A DNA stretch of 64,000 nt from Cylindrodendrum hubeiense (Eukaryota; Ascomycota; Sordariomycetes; Hypocreales; Nectriaceae), in NCBI GenBank assembly GCA_014621425.1, contig JAANBB010000177.1, positions 1 to 64,000 on the forward strand. The letters are read 5' to 3'. Positions 32,333 to 44,153 of this stretch are shown in pieces. A program made the translations under genes and the position numbers. The notes beneath the pieces are model-generated. The model was not told where the DNA came from. It saw only the letters and a list, made by a program, of their open reading frames with translations, and did not search any database. How positions within the stretch are numbered: position 1 is the stretch's first letter; every line of letters begins with the position of its first letter.

Positions 32333-34209
32333 ATGGCCTCGTCTCTTGTCTCACGCCGATCGGCGTCCAGGATGAGTCGAGGGCCTGGTGACGACTACCA
32401 TGACCTCGCTGGTTATGACCAAAATCGATCCCGACCTTCACCCAGAGGCTCATCTACCTCCCGCGTCATGCTACAGCTATGTAGGCAGTTGAAGTGGGTG
32501 TTTTTTGTCGCCGCTACCGTGCTCCTTGTATGGTCGGCGTATCTAACATTTGTGAGTGACAGAAATGGCCCTCTTTGATAGCGCAGCAATCGCCTCAAAC
32601 TCAGATGCAACATAGCTAACAGAGGCTCTCCCAGTTCACATCCAACCTCGTAGGCATCCTACCAGGTCACAAGGCCGCCGAGACTATCCCCAGCATCGAA
32701 CTCAACCGCCTCAATGTTCCCCTTCGCGATGACAAGCCCAGCACCTCGCGGCGACTGCGCATTTTCATGCCCGCCGATTCACCGCACATCAACCTCTGCA
32801 AGACAATCATGTCGGCTGTCGCCCTCGGCTACCCGATGCCGACGATGCTCAACTGGAATGGCGAGTACAACCGGCCCGCCTGGCACTTTGCCGGCAGCCA
32901 TATCGCCAAACTCCTGAGTCTCCTGGGCGGCATCGAGGCGCTGCTGGATGACGCCGACAACGACGATGTAAGCGAGGACGACCTTGCTGTGTTGGTGGAC
33001 GCATACGATATCTGGTTCCAACTACCGCCCTCGGTGCTTATCCAGCGCTATCACCAGATCAACCGCCAAGCCGACGAGCGCGTCCGCGAGCAATGGGAGA
33101 ACCTGGACGGGGAGCCCGAGTTCCCCATCCCACCGCCCCGGCAGGACATCATCATCACGTCCGCCAAGGACTGCTTCCCGGACAGCTACTCGGGCTCCGA
33201 CCCGCACTACGAGCACTGGCCGGAGTCGCCCATGCCGGCCGACATGTACGGCGAGGGCACCGACCAGGTGCCTTTCTCCTTCGACTCAGCGCGCAAGTAC
33301 AGAAAGGTGCGCCCGCGGTGCGTGAACAGCGGCATGATCATGGGCACTATGGGTGGACTTAGAGAGGCGCTGCGCCGGTGTAAGGAGAAGGTCGACCGCG
33401 TCACCATGGACGGCCGCCAGCTGTGGAGCGACCAGGCGCTGTTCGCAGAGGTCATCGGCGACCAGGAGATGTGGCGCGAGTGGGTGAGGCATCTCGGGTC
33501 ATCATGGGATGGTAAAGTCGCACACAACGACCTGTCGTCGTTGAGTCGCGAAATTGCGCCCATCGCGGCGGCGGCCCTTACAGGACGCCGATTCGAATTC
33601 GGCATCGGCCTCGACTACAATTTCACCACGATCCCGCCCACGTGCTCCGCCGAGGAAGACGGCTTCTTCGTCAAAACCGAGGACAAGGACGCAGTGAAGG
33701 AAGAGTCCGCAAAGGCGGGAGTCCCCGGCGACGTGCGCGTCCACGGGATCCCTCCTGAGCTGCAGGACACGACGACGCAAGACGCGCTGCTCTCGAGCCT
33801 CAAATGGGGCCAACTGCCGCTGTACACGGACTTCTTCTTCGGCACTACGCCCGTAGGTATCCACCACAACGCCTACGTCGGCGGCCTGAAGCCGTGGCGC
33901 CTCAAGCACTGGTGGGACAAGATGTGGTACTACCCCCAGCTGCGCGAGCTCCTGACGCAGCGCCTGCGGCCGAGCAAGCACGACGCCACGCCGCTGGCCA
34001 AGATCCCATCTCGAGACGGGGAGGACGAGATCGTGTACTGGGCTCCGCGGGAGGACCGGAAGCACAAGGCGGTGAGGGTGTTTGAGCCGTCGAGGACGCC
34101 GGGTGACCAGTTCACGCCCATCGAGTGGGATGGCGTCTGCCAGAAGGATAAATCCAAGAAGTGGTATGACGAGTTGTTTGGGGACGATAAGGGGCCCCTA
34201 GACATCTAG
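32333..34209 (+). CDS. type II membrane protein with PLOD-like glycosyltransferase domain
   Basis: Exons 32333-32551 and 32635-34209 give 597 residues. The first 50 residues are basic and Ser-rich, then residues about 53-73 form a single membrane anchor (KWVFFVAATVLLVWSAYLTF), so the rest should face the Golgi or ER lumen. The lumenal part shows the fungal version of the glycosyltransferase domain seen in procollagen lysyl hydroxylases: PTMLNWNG near its start, LVDAYDIWFQLPP as the likely DxD-containing segment, IITSAKDCFP, a CVNSGMIMGTMGGLREAL block and WSDQALFAEVIGDQEMW. In the animal enzymes these blocks bind UDP-sugar and metal. No hydroxylase domain follows. The acceptor in the fungus is unknown; a protein or cell-wall glycan is plausible. 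The first in-frame ATG after the upstream stop was chosen. Confidence 0.85.
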
Positions 34210-34885
34210 TTGGGAAATAAAGAGGATGGCTGCATAATGTAATTGGGAGTTAATGAACTCGGAGGGCCATGCCCAAGGCCCGTTCTCGAGGTTGCTCTTT
34301 GCATTGAACACTACCGATTCGACGATGATGGCCCAGTCACAGATCACCAACACAGCATGACGTCTCACAGAAATAGCCACGACGCCGGAATACCCGATCC
34401 AGACATGAAATGTCGACAAAGGGGCCGATTGCAATCTGCATCTCCCGTCCCCGGCAATCTCGTTACGATAATCGCCATCCCGCTTCGCCCACGAACCTGG
34501 TCCGGCAAGCGCCTCCCCCACGCGGGCTCTACGCGTACTCCTTTCCTGAAGACCAATACCCCAGCCGCCGATCCGGGGGTTTGTCGAGTCTTGGCAGGCC
34601 ATAACGGCCCCTGGATGGATTCCGTAGGGCAGGCAATCCACTTTGTTTGCTTTGATACACCACAGGCACTTGAGCGAAGAGTTCAGAATGAGAATGACCA
34701 TAGATCGGAGTCAACATTACAACATTAAAAAAGAAGCCATGTACCGACTAAGAAACCTATACTTTGCCAATGAGGGTATTGAACCACACGACCGCCGCCC
34801 GTAACAAACAAAGGAAATAATGACACCGTGATATCCTGACCGGATCGTAAACCCATAATGCTTCAACATCTCACCAGGCCCACCT
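34210..34885. other. convergent intergenic region, no gene seen
   Basis: The 0.68-kb stretch separates the 3' ends of the glycosyltransferase gene and the 708-residue gene. Overlapping open frames on both strands have no domain and appear spurious. Confidence 0.5.
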
Positions 34886-37012
34886 TTACAAGGCCGCCTC
34901 TTCCGAAATCCTCACAATCTCGCACAGGCTCCTGACGAAAATCACGTCTGCCTCCTGCGGATCCACCTCCATCATCCGCTCCTCTCCGCTCCCCTCCTCG
35001 GCCATCATCCTCGCAGTGCCAATCAGCCGCATGATACACCGCAGCAGACCGGCCTCTATATTGCGCGTTGTGTTGTCCTGTGCTGCCGATGAAGCACCAC
35101 CAACGGGTGTCATCTCGTCCTTCCCGAAGCCCCAGGCCGTCAAAGGAGTGCTAAACTTCTTGGTTTTTCGACCAAGACTTGGTGTGGCGGGGTGCTGCGG
35201 GCTGTCAAGTCCAAGAAGAGACGCCGCTTTCTTTGGGATATCTTCATTCTGTGACTTTTTGGAACTAGCCGTTGAGACTCGGTGTGAAGACGGCGGTTGG
35301 CTGCGAGGAATGCGGGAGATGTAGTTGTATGCGACCATGTGCGCATATAGGGCATCGCAAATGTAGTCTGAGCATGAGCCAAAGACATGTCTCAACGGTG
35401 CCCAGGGATTTGGAGACGCAAATCCCTCTTGGCTCTGCGTTACTTCCACAGGAACAGCCTCGATGGAGTGCTGGCTGCTTCTCTGTAATCGCGTAGAGAT
35501 GGACCCACGACTGTGCGAGACCACTTTCTTCCATAGGGACTTACGCGGCGCCTGAGGAGTAAGGTCCCCCAAAGACTCCCTCCATATATCTGTTGATGGG
35601 TGTCTGACCTTCTTCGAGTACGTACGGATAGTCTCAATTGTAAGACTGGAAGAGAGTAGCATCGTCTCTGGGAAGCAGGCGATGGAGACTCTCAGCGTCT
35701 CCATGACATCGGGCGGTAGCGGTACTGCTTTAGCCAGGTCATCGACAGTTATTTGAGTAGTGTAGGGCGGATTTGATCGATCGAGCCATGCCTGCACTGT
35801 TGGCAGTGGTGAGGGCGGAGGAGTCGTCTGTATATATACGGTGCTGGGTCGGGGCCATGGTTGCAGGTCAGCATCGAAGATGCTGTCTTCGTCAAAGCTG
35901 AGCGAGTCGCCTTCGAAATCATGACCACGGTGGTCGGGAGTAAGTGAGATGCTTGTGGATTGGTCGATCTCATCCTCGTACAAGCCGCGAGTGCGCCTGG
36001 AAGGCTGGAAGGATCGACGACGCCTTCGTGGAGATGATTTTGAATCCGGGCCAGGCGACAGTGATTGGGATCTCGAATATGAGTTTGAAAGGGTCGTCGT
36101 GCATGTCAACGAGGCTCTTCGCGGAGGAACGTCAACTGACCTCACCGAGTGTCGTCTCGAGAGAGTGTCGTTGATGGAATGAGTCTTCTGGTGGAGAGGC
36201 GTCCTCGATCTGGCAAGCTCCTTGATGCTCCCCATGTTGTCGAAGACTGAATCTGTGTTGGGTGGAGTTGGCGGTCGAGGGGATAAGGCAACAGGTTGTT
36301 CTCTTGTAATTTCCTCATCTTCTTCCATGTCACAGTCGTCATCGGACTCGTCGTTTATCCAGCTATGCTCCCGGGACAGTTGGCGGAATTTCAGGGCTTT
36401 TGGTGATGGGGCGCTGCCGCTCGCAGATGTGAGAGACGTAGCAGTCGTGATGATAGATTGCTGGCGAAGGCGAATCGAAGGACCCTCAAGCCCGCCAGAT
36501 GAATCGGTTCCAGGAAGTGAGTCTAAGTCGGAGGTTCCTTCAGTACCATAGCCCCTGTGTTCAAGGAATGACACGACCGAATCGCGCTCTTCAATGGCGC
36601 CAAGTGATTGAACTCGGAGCGAGGCCGTCTGGTACGGCGATGTGAGTATCCGGCCGGGGCAAGACATGGTTCGTTGCTTGTTCTTCTCCTCGAAGACGAA
36701 TTCCATCGACGGTGAGCCAGCAGTCATGTTCTTGGCCGCAAACACGGAACTCGACATCTCGAGGTCTCTCGCCAGGACCTCGGGGAAGCATTGGCCCATC
36801 TCTTCGTTCATGGCTTCCTCAACAGATTTGCCGCTGGGTGAGCTGCAACGGGGCTTCGGTAGGGAGAGTGGCAACAGGTCCTTCATGCTGGAGACAGATC
36901 GTCGCTTCAATATGGCTGGAGCTGACCTTCGACGGGCAGCTTCGAGTGTAAGGCCTGGGTCTTCCCTGTATAAGTAGATGGCCACTGGGATCCTCGGACC
37001 GAGGACGGACAT
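34886..37012 (-). CDS. conserved-looking hypothetical protein, Ser/Pro-rich, 708 residues
   Basis: A single open frame from the ATG at 37010-37012. I do not recognise the family. The first 440 residues are rich in Ser, Arg, Pro and acidic residues and look disordered. They contain several basophilic-kinase-like sites (RRRSAP, RRHSVRS, RRASL, RRRRRSF), an acidic block (DDDCDMEEDEE) and a proline-rich segment (TTPPPSPLPTVQAWLDRS). The last 270 residues are more ordered, with likely helices around DVMETLRVSIACFP, YICDALYAHMVAYNYI and RNIEAGLLRCIMRLIGTARMM. No signal peptide, membrane segment or zinc motif is seen. Codon use and uninterrupted length support a real gene. A regulated scaffold or signalling protein is a guess. 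A 3.4-kb region without genes lies upstream. Confidence 0.75.
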   Translation of the reverse strand: MSVLGPRIPVAIYLYREDPGLTLEAARRRSAPAILKRRSVSSMKDLLPLSLPKPRCSSPSGKSVEEAMNEEMGQCFPEVLARDLEMSSSVFAAKNMTAGSPSMEFVFEEKNKQRTMSCPGRILTSPYQTASLRVQSLGAIEERDSVVSFLEHRGYGTEGTSDLDSLPGTDSSGGLEGPSIRLRQQSIITTATSLTSASGSAPSPKALKFRQLSREHSWINDESDDDCDMEEDEEITREQPVALSPRPPTPPNTDSVFDNMGSIKELARSRTPLHQKTHSINDTLSRRHSVRSVDVPPRRASLTCTTTLSNSYSRSQSLSPGPDSKSSPRRRRRSFQPSRRTRGLYEDEIDQSTSISLTPDHRGHDFEGDSLSFDEDSIFDADLQPWPRPSTVYIQTTPPPSPLPTVQAWLDRSNPPYTTQITVDDLAKAVPLPPDVMETLRVSIACFPETMLLSSSLTIETIRTYSKKVRHPSTDIWRESLGDLTPQAPRKSLWKKVVSHSRGSISTRLQRSSQHSIEAVPVEVTQSQEGFASPNPWAPLRHVFGSCSDYICDALYAHMVAYNYISRIPRSQPPSSHRVSTASSKKSQNEDIPKKAASLLGLDSPQHPATPSLGRKTKKFSTPLTAWGFGKDEMTPVGGASSAAQDNTTRNIEAGLLRCIMRLIGTARMMAEEGSGEERMMEVDPQEADVIFVRSLCEIVRISEEAAL

Positions 37013-40000
37013 GGAGGCAGCTGGGAGACAAACTCAATGGAGGTCAAGACAAATCGGGCCTGGGATGCCAGTCGATGGGCAACCACACACAGGACGCGAC
37101 AAGAGTTATATGATGGGGTCTGGACTCTAGTACGAGGAGCCACGAGTAGCCACGAGCGCCGAAAGGCGTTGGAAGGGTGGATCTGAGAGTGGACACGCAG
37201 GGCAGAGATGACAGAGTCAAGGGATACTGCTTATGTCGCGCAACCTTGGAAATCGAGGGTCGCGAAAATGAGGAAGAATGGAGCCGCTGTGGGCAAGACT
37301 TGGGCGGGGTCTGTCGCACATGGTGCCAGAGCGAGACAGTGATACGGAGGGAGGCCAGGACAAATAATGTAACTAACGGCGCCCTTGCCAGAGGAATGAG
37401 GTGAGAAGTTGGGTGGCGTTCCCGGGGAGGAGGTGGTTGCACCGCGAAAAAGCAAAATGCATGTTGGTGTGTTGCCAAAAAGTAAAATAGCTTCCAGCTC
37501 TCGACTAACAAGGATCGTAGCTTCAGTGGGTCTCGAAGTGGTTTCGACTGGAAGTTTGGAAGGCCATGATCCTTGTGATGCGAGGGAAAAAGAAACGGGA
37601 TGAGAGAGGCAGGCAATCCCCAACATGTCGTCTTGATTGAGGTCGAACCGGCCGCCAAACAACGGAATTCCAGCTGCCTGTGAAGCTACCATGAAGCTTT
37701 CATGATGTATCCACTTGGACAAAGCTCTCGGGCGACTGCACAGACGGCTGCACAGGCGACTGCATAGGCGACTGCACACAACCGGGGCTACGACAGCGGT
37801 GCCAAGGTCATGCTGGTCGCACCCCCCAAGGCCCCAAGGGAGAAGAGGCATCAGGTAGAGTTTGCCCCCTTACAACCTTACAACACCCGTACTCCGTCGA
37901 CGTAGTACGTACACTAGCCCGAGTGACACGGGCCAGCGGCCGCGGAGGGAGACGCGAGCTGCGGGAGGTTTAATGAGGGAATCAAATGGGGCCAGGTACA
38001 GCCATGAGCATCAGCGTGCTGCTACCGTTCCCCGTCATCGAAATTGAGAGGCGTAGCTGTTGGTCAGGCCCCTGGAATGTGCTTCAAGACAATCACCGTA
38101 GCTCTTTGCGCTGTGAAACAATTGAACACAACTCGATCCTTTTGTGACTCTGGCCAGATATCACGAGCTGGGAATAGGTCGCCGTGATCATGGTTGCCGT
38201 GGCTGAAACGACACACTGGTATGGAGCCAAGATCTGGATTCTGCCACGGTGGGCTGTCAAAGGTCGAGACCTTGTGGCAGTCAACGTGGAAAGCATCGGG
38301 CCCCGCGAAGTCTCAAGCCAACGTCAGTTGGACAACATGAAGTAGGTCGGTTACGAGAAGCCCATGGTTACCAGTCAGAATGAAGATCTCCTGAGAATGG
38401 GCTCATCGGCATGCATTGCGCCATCAGCTTTGTGGGCATGATGCTGTCTCGCAAACACCGCCGTTGCCACATGGCTTTCAGGCGTCCGCATGGCAGCCAT
38501 CCGTCCAGAGTGGAGATCTGAGGGTCACATCTGGAGGCTTGCTCCGTTCATCGCTCGGATAAGCACGCTGCTGCGTCTGGACTGCAGCCGGATGGCTTCC
38601 CCATATCCCAGCTCTGTGACAAGTTGCAAGTCTGCCTGATGGTTGCCTGTCGAGGGTTGAGGATCGTACATAGTAGGGAGATCCCTTGGCTCCAGGGATA
38701 CGCGGATTTGATAGATTACCTGTCAATTAACAAACTTGAGTACCTCCACTACGGGCGCGATGGAAAGCGCGGGGGCCGCGAGTCCAACGCGACTGCAGGG
38801 CATCCTTGAGTACGTCGAGCAGTGGACAGCGACGCGAGGGGAGTGAGAAGTTATCAGAGGGTCATGCGAGGAAAAAGAAAACATGGGCCCTGAGGCATGG
38901 GCGGAGAGACACTGTTAACTGGAAGTCGTTTAGGGCGGTAGAGTTGGCGAGCTAGCTGAGTCGCGAGGTGCGAGGTGATGTGAGGATCAAGGAACTTTAC
39001 GGCATCGTGCTGCCCGGACAGGGAAGGGCGGCGAGAAGAGAGGGCAGGAGGACCCTTGAACCTGACCCTCCACAGAAGGAGTGCGCTGGAAGTTGGGGCG
39101 GGCGGGGGCACGGGCACTAAAAAAGGGAGGTTCGCCGGGGGAGTGTGCACAGGGGGGNAAGCACAGCAGGCAGTGCAATATGATTCGCTGCAGCGAGCTA
39201 CAGCGCACTACAGGGCCACTCCCGAGCGATGCACTCACCACGAAGGGCACTACCGAAGGGAACTACGGAGACATGACCGGAAAGTTTGGGGAGGACGGCC
39301 CGGCATGTGGGCTCTCGCCGCGGCGGCAACTTTCATTAACTAGCCAGGCACGGCGATCAGAATCCAAGGGCTATCACGACCCTAATGGCTCCAACCAGAT
39401 CTAGGAGATCATAGGCGTGCTCTAAGGGTCCCCTAAGGCGACGGCGGCGACAGGGGGCAGCATGTTTGTATAAGACGGAGGGCCCGGGCACCTGTATTGC
39501 TGCGTGGACCACCGACTATTAGCGAGCAGGCGGCCCGCGAAGACGTCCCAGGCGTGGGCGACAGTGGGGGATGATGGTCGCTAGGAGCGGCGGTACTAAT
39601 AAAGCGCTGTAAATGCAAACCCCCAAGCCGACGACGAGAGGGGTGGGCTCCTTTGGTGCTAGTTTAGCGGTTGCCACACCGCCCGCGGCTGGCATTGGCG
39701 CGGGCCACGGACGTGCCAAAAAAGAAAATCCTGCCCGCCAGAGACCGGATGCGGCCCTCTGGCCAGATTCCTTAGCTGCAACAGGACCACGCCCAGAAAA
39801 AACTAGCAAACAAAGAGTCCTGCTTGTCCTGCGATCCTCCTGACGCTGCTGCGATCCAACGACAGATCAGAGTTCAGCCGTAGCCCGCCAGAGTGGATTG
39901 TGATCTGATCGCTGCTTCAGAAGACGTAACCCAAGGTCGACGACTCTGCTGATTGGCTCACACCAAGCCCGATCGCTCAACCCCTGTGTCTCTCTCTGCG

Positions 40001-40426
40001 ATACCACGCATCCAGCTTCAGTCGTTGACTTGTTGCACGGCCCAGTGGTTTTGCTTGTTCCTGTTCCGCGTGCCTTGGCTCCGCAACGGTTCTTGTCCGA
40101 AAATCCGTTGTCGTGTTGTATGGAGAACCATCTCTCACACCCTATCCACTCCCAACTCGAGCTCATATTGGCACACGGGCACAGACCAAGCACCTCCAGT
40201 TCCGCGGTTAGATAGCATCTCGTCTGCAAATTCTTTCGTCGACCAGGCCGCAGCTTCCAGTCGGTCAGTTCAGCTCAGCTCAATCCAACTCCCGTCAGCT
40301 CGCTTGGCTCGGTTCGGTTCAACGACATTCTCCTCACTTCGTGGATTCCCGAGCACCCGGCCGCAATCCTCGTATCGGTAGAGATTTTTTCCAGCATCGA
40401 AATCTTGACGCAAGAATTTGCCAACG
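37013..40426. other. 3.4-kb gene-free divergent region with one undetermined base
   Basis: This region separates the divergent 708-residue gene and IPI3. It contains many short overlapping open frames without domains; the longest on the minus strand (37044-37658 and 37231-37851) overlap each other and lie in the expected leader of the 708-residue gene. One undetermined base (N) is at 39159 next to a run of six Gs. No tRNA, 5S rRNA or transposon end was recognised. Confidence 0.5.
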
Positions 40427-41829
40427 ATGCTCACCCAGGACTTCGTCTCGGCCATCTGCGGCCCTCCGCTCGCCGCCAACACGGCCATAGCCAAGGATGT
40501 CGGCATCTACACGCACGCTCTCACTCCCACTCACACCGTCAAATCAACCTTCAAGAAGAGCTCCACCCCGGCCAACTGCCTAGCCGTCAGCGACACGCAC
40601 ATCTTCGCCGCCCAGCACCAAAAGGCCCACGTCCACGTCTACTCCCGCCTCCGCGGCAACCAGGAGGCCCTCGTCCCCTTCCCCGAGAGGATTCGCAGCT
40701 TGACCCTCGCCGGCCAGGTCTTGGTCCTGGGCACCGCCGAAGGAAGGCTGTTTCTGTGGGAGGTACGTCAGCCCATTGCATTGCTTCTGTCCGCCACATG
40801 GCGTACAACTTGATGCAAGCCATCTCATCCAGATACTGACGGGTAACATAGGTGTGCACGGGCCGACAAGTGTCGACGCCCCCCTGCCATGTCCAGGCCG
40901 TTTCGTGCTTGGCTGTCACGCCCTATCACATCTTGTCCGGCTCAGACGACTCCAACATCAACGTCTGGTCGCTGTCACGCCTTCTCGCGTTGGACACGCA
41001 TACAGAGCATGAACCAGAGCGGACGCTGTCCAACCACCGCGGTGCCATCACCAGCCTGGTGGTAGGCCCAAGCACTAACTCCGAGACCAGCATATGCGTC
41101 TCTGCAAGTAAGGATAAGACATGCATTGTCTGGAACTTCCAGACCGGTCAGATTCTCCGGACGCTGCTCTTCCCCACATCACCCATTTGCGCTTGCCTGG
41201 ATCCGAGTGCTCGAGCGCTCTTCGTTGCTTCTGAGGACGGTTCGCTCTTCCTTGTCGAGCTGTTCGGAGGCGCAAAGCCGGTTCTTGGTTCCCGGAGTAC
41301 GGAACCCGCTTCTATTGTCGTGCAGGTCAACGTCCCGCTCGCTGTCTCAGACCCAGAGGCTGGACAGCCGTCATGTCTTGCTATCTCATACGATGGAACA
41401 TCGATTCTGTCGGGTCACACCAAGGGCAAAATCTTCCGGTGGAGCCTGGCAGACAATGCTCACCCGACTGAGATGGCCAATCTCAACGCAAAGGTTACGA
41501 ACCTGTGTTTCGTCTCGCCCCTCCCGCCCATACAGCCAACCAAAGCTATCAATATTGTCAAGCCGAATCACAACCAGAAGAAGTACGTGTTCACTGCTCA
41601 GCTAGACAGTGACTTGGGTTCCACTACGCGGTTCAGCGAAATGCTCGGGTCCACGGGCTTCTCTTCGCAGTCGATTGAGACAGCAATCCCCACCCTTTCT
41701 CCCTCAGATGAGGAAGAGGATCCCGAGCAAGCGAGGCAGAACCAACAATTCTGGGCCATCATCAACAACCACCAGACCTTGCAGAAACCTGATTACCATC
41801 AGTCTGCTGTAACCCAAAGCCCCGCCTGA
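40427..41829 (+). CDS. IPI3: pre-rRNA-processing WD-repeat protein IPI3
   Basis: Exons 40427-40762 and 40852-41829 encode 437 residues; the intron has a GTACGT donor and an ACATAG acceptor. The protein is a WD40 propeller with recognisable repeats ending VHVYSRL, RLFLWE, INVWSL, CIVWNF and GKIFRWSL. Opening MLTQDFVSAICGPP followed by SNH-type repeats, and the ISGSDD/GHTKG-like spacing, match Ipi3 (WDR18 in animals). Ipi3 works with Rix1 and Ipi1 in the nucleolus and nucleoplasm to process ITS2 and mature the 60S ribosomal subunit. The C-terminus carries a short acidic segment (DEEEDPEQARQNQQFW) seen in fungal members. Length is in the normal range. The start codon is the first in-frame ATG. 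Confidence 0.9.
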
Positions 41830-43566
41830 ACGTGTTTTGATGCAAGAGCCGCCGCCACGCCTGCAACCGATGCAACCTTCTTTCGTTCGGATTCAGCCTC
41901 CCAGCAACACATGTCACTTCCCGTGCATATCGTATTCAGCCTCAAGGGCTGGAGCGTCATGGACTACAGAAGCATGCATGTGAGATCCGACATTTGCAAC
42001 GCACGGATGGCTCGCAGGCCATTGTCATGTCACGCTGGCACACCACCTTGCGTTGTCCAACGACGACCGCAGGCCGTGCATCGCGAATTGTGACATACTC
42101 GACTGTCAGGCGGCGCTTGATTACAAAACTATCCGGTCTCGACGCGAAACCTCTGCCACAGGGGTCTCGCTTGGTAATGCCATGGCAAATACCGGTGTGC
42201 AACACTCTGAAGCTTGTGGGCACACACCTTGGGCACGAATGCTACCCAACCCGGCTTTTGCTCCATACCCATCGGGATTGAACATCCAGGATACATCACT
42301 GCGGACATTGGACGCCGTCGCCCGAGATGAAGGATCACCATGACTACCAGATCAGCCCAATCGGTGTGCCCGCAGTGTCTTACGCTGCCACTCGATCCGG
42401 TGCAACCGAGCAAGAGAGTAATTGGGGTATGCAAGGCTCCCTAAGCTATCTTCTCATTACCCATATATAGTTGGAGTGCCTCGCAATAAAAACGCATCGG
42501 GAGGCAATGTCCTAGGAAACCAGCACTTAATTGCCGTCTTTGCTCCATTATCACAAATGAAACGGGTCTCTCCCACAATTGAAAACTTTCTTACTCGCAT
42601 TTGCCTTTACAACTCCTTGAAACGAAGGGAAATTACATAGAGTGCACTTGAAAGCCGCAGAATCCAGCTGAAGAGGGGCAAATCTCGGTGTGCAAACCCA
42701 TGCCCTTCGGAGAGACTGCTGAAAGTCAGTAACATATGGGGAATTGCGTGGGGTAGGGGTTGCAGCATGGATCGATCGATTTCAACAACGTGGAGGACTG
42801 GGATCAGTCACGAACTGGGGACGTTGCATCAAAATGGCCCCAGAATGACCAAAGGTGCTTTTTCCCATGATCCTTGATTGGCCTAGTTTTGAGTGCCAGT
42901 GCAGACACGAGGGCACAGCTCTCGAGTGCGTCCTTGGTTAATCAATATTTGGTAAAGCGGGTCATGCGGAACGAACGGCCAGGGACCCTAGGGTTCCATC
43001 GCCGGGCCTGTTCTATTTCGTCATGCTGATGCGCGTTGCAGCTGTGGTATTGGGAGTTCCCATCCACCAAATCATTATACCGGTATCCCGGGTCACACGT
43101 CTAACATCTCAGAGGGGTAGCGCAGTGAAGTGATGGGGCAGGTGCGCGATGCAAGGCACGATTCGGTGCGTCATCTAGTGAATCGCACCCTGAGCCCGTA
43201 TCTATCAGGAAATGTTGATTAACAATCACACCCATGAATTTAAGACCTCCAACCAGGATGAAGCCGACACAGATCTCCATAGAATCAAAAGGCCGACATT
43301 CCTGGGTACCTCCGAAGATTGTGGAACAGTGCCAACAACACTGATTGCTATGTTCGCACTGTAAATGCCGGCATCCATTGCCACCAATTACACAGTGTCT
43401 ATTCCGCGGACGCCTTTCACTCCGGGGAATGTCCGGCCGGAGCGGCAAATTTCTCCGCGCCGACTAACACCGAACACCAATCGTCAAATGCCTTGCATCA
43501 TCGGTCACCCGAAAGCAGTCGCGAACTCTTCTTCCGCCTCTCTTCTCAACCACATCCACCCCCAGA
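41830..43566. other. intergenic region, no gene seen
   Basis: About 1.7 kb between IPI3 and ISD11, both on the plus strand. Short frames only; nothing recognised. Confidence 0.5.
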
Positions 43567-44153
43567 ATGTCCGTTGTTGGAACACTAAAGGGCGACATGC
43601 CGCAGCAAGTACGATCACTCGTAAGTCGTCCTCCTCTCCCCTTCTTGCGCGCGCTCTCCTAGATGCCCGCCCGCCCGAATTCCCTCCAGCTTGCCAGGGC
43701 GTGAATGCCGGTGACTTCGGATGCACAACCAGCACCACACAACTTACCGATATGAATGGATTGGATAGCTAACACATGGGCTCTGATTTAGTACCGCCAA
43801 TTATTACGGCAAGGCGAGCAATTCGCCGCCTACAACTTCCGCGAGTATGCGAAGCGACGGACAAGAGATGCATTCCGAGAGAACATGGCCGAGCGGGACC
43901 CGCGCAAGGTCCAGGAGCTGGTTCAGAAGGGTCTGAAGGACCTGCAGGGCCTGAAGGTACGTGGTAGCACTACGGCTGGCCATCATAGTACAGATCAGGG
44001 CTGACGGTGGGAACAGAGGCAAACAGTTATCAGCCAGTTCTACGGGTTCGACCGCTTAGTTGTTGAAGGATCGCTCTCGGTATATTTATCTCCTCACTGA
44101 CCATCCTCTCGGCGTACTGACAAAAAGACTAGGCAAAGCAGACGGGCAGTTAG
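43567..44153 (+). CDS. ISD11: mitochondrial Fe-S assembly protein ISD11 (LYRM4)
   Basis: Four exons, 43567-43620, 43792-43956, 44017-44079 and 44133-44153, give 100 residues; all introns are phase 0 and the last coding exon is only 21 nt. The LYR motif is at the first junction ([11 protein letters not shown]), followed by a basic, helical body ([15 protein letters not shown]) and the ISD11-typical end [15 protein letters not shown]11 binds the cysteine desulfurase Nfs1 together with acyl-carrier protein in the mitochondrial matrix and is needed for iron-sulfur cluster synthesis. Small size and lack of a long targeting presequence are normal for this family. Confidence 0.92.

Noticed and set aside
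37044..37851. Two overlapping minus-strand frames of about 205 codons upstream of the 708-residue gene
   Set aside because: No domain, biased composition and mutual overlap in different frames; more likely leader or promoter sequence.
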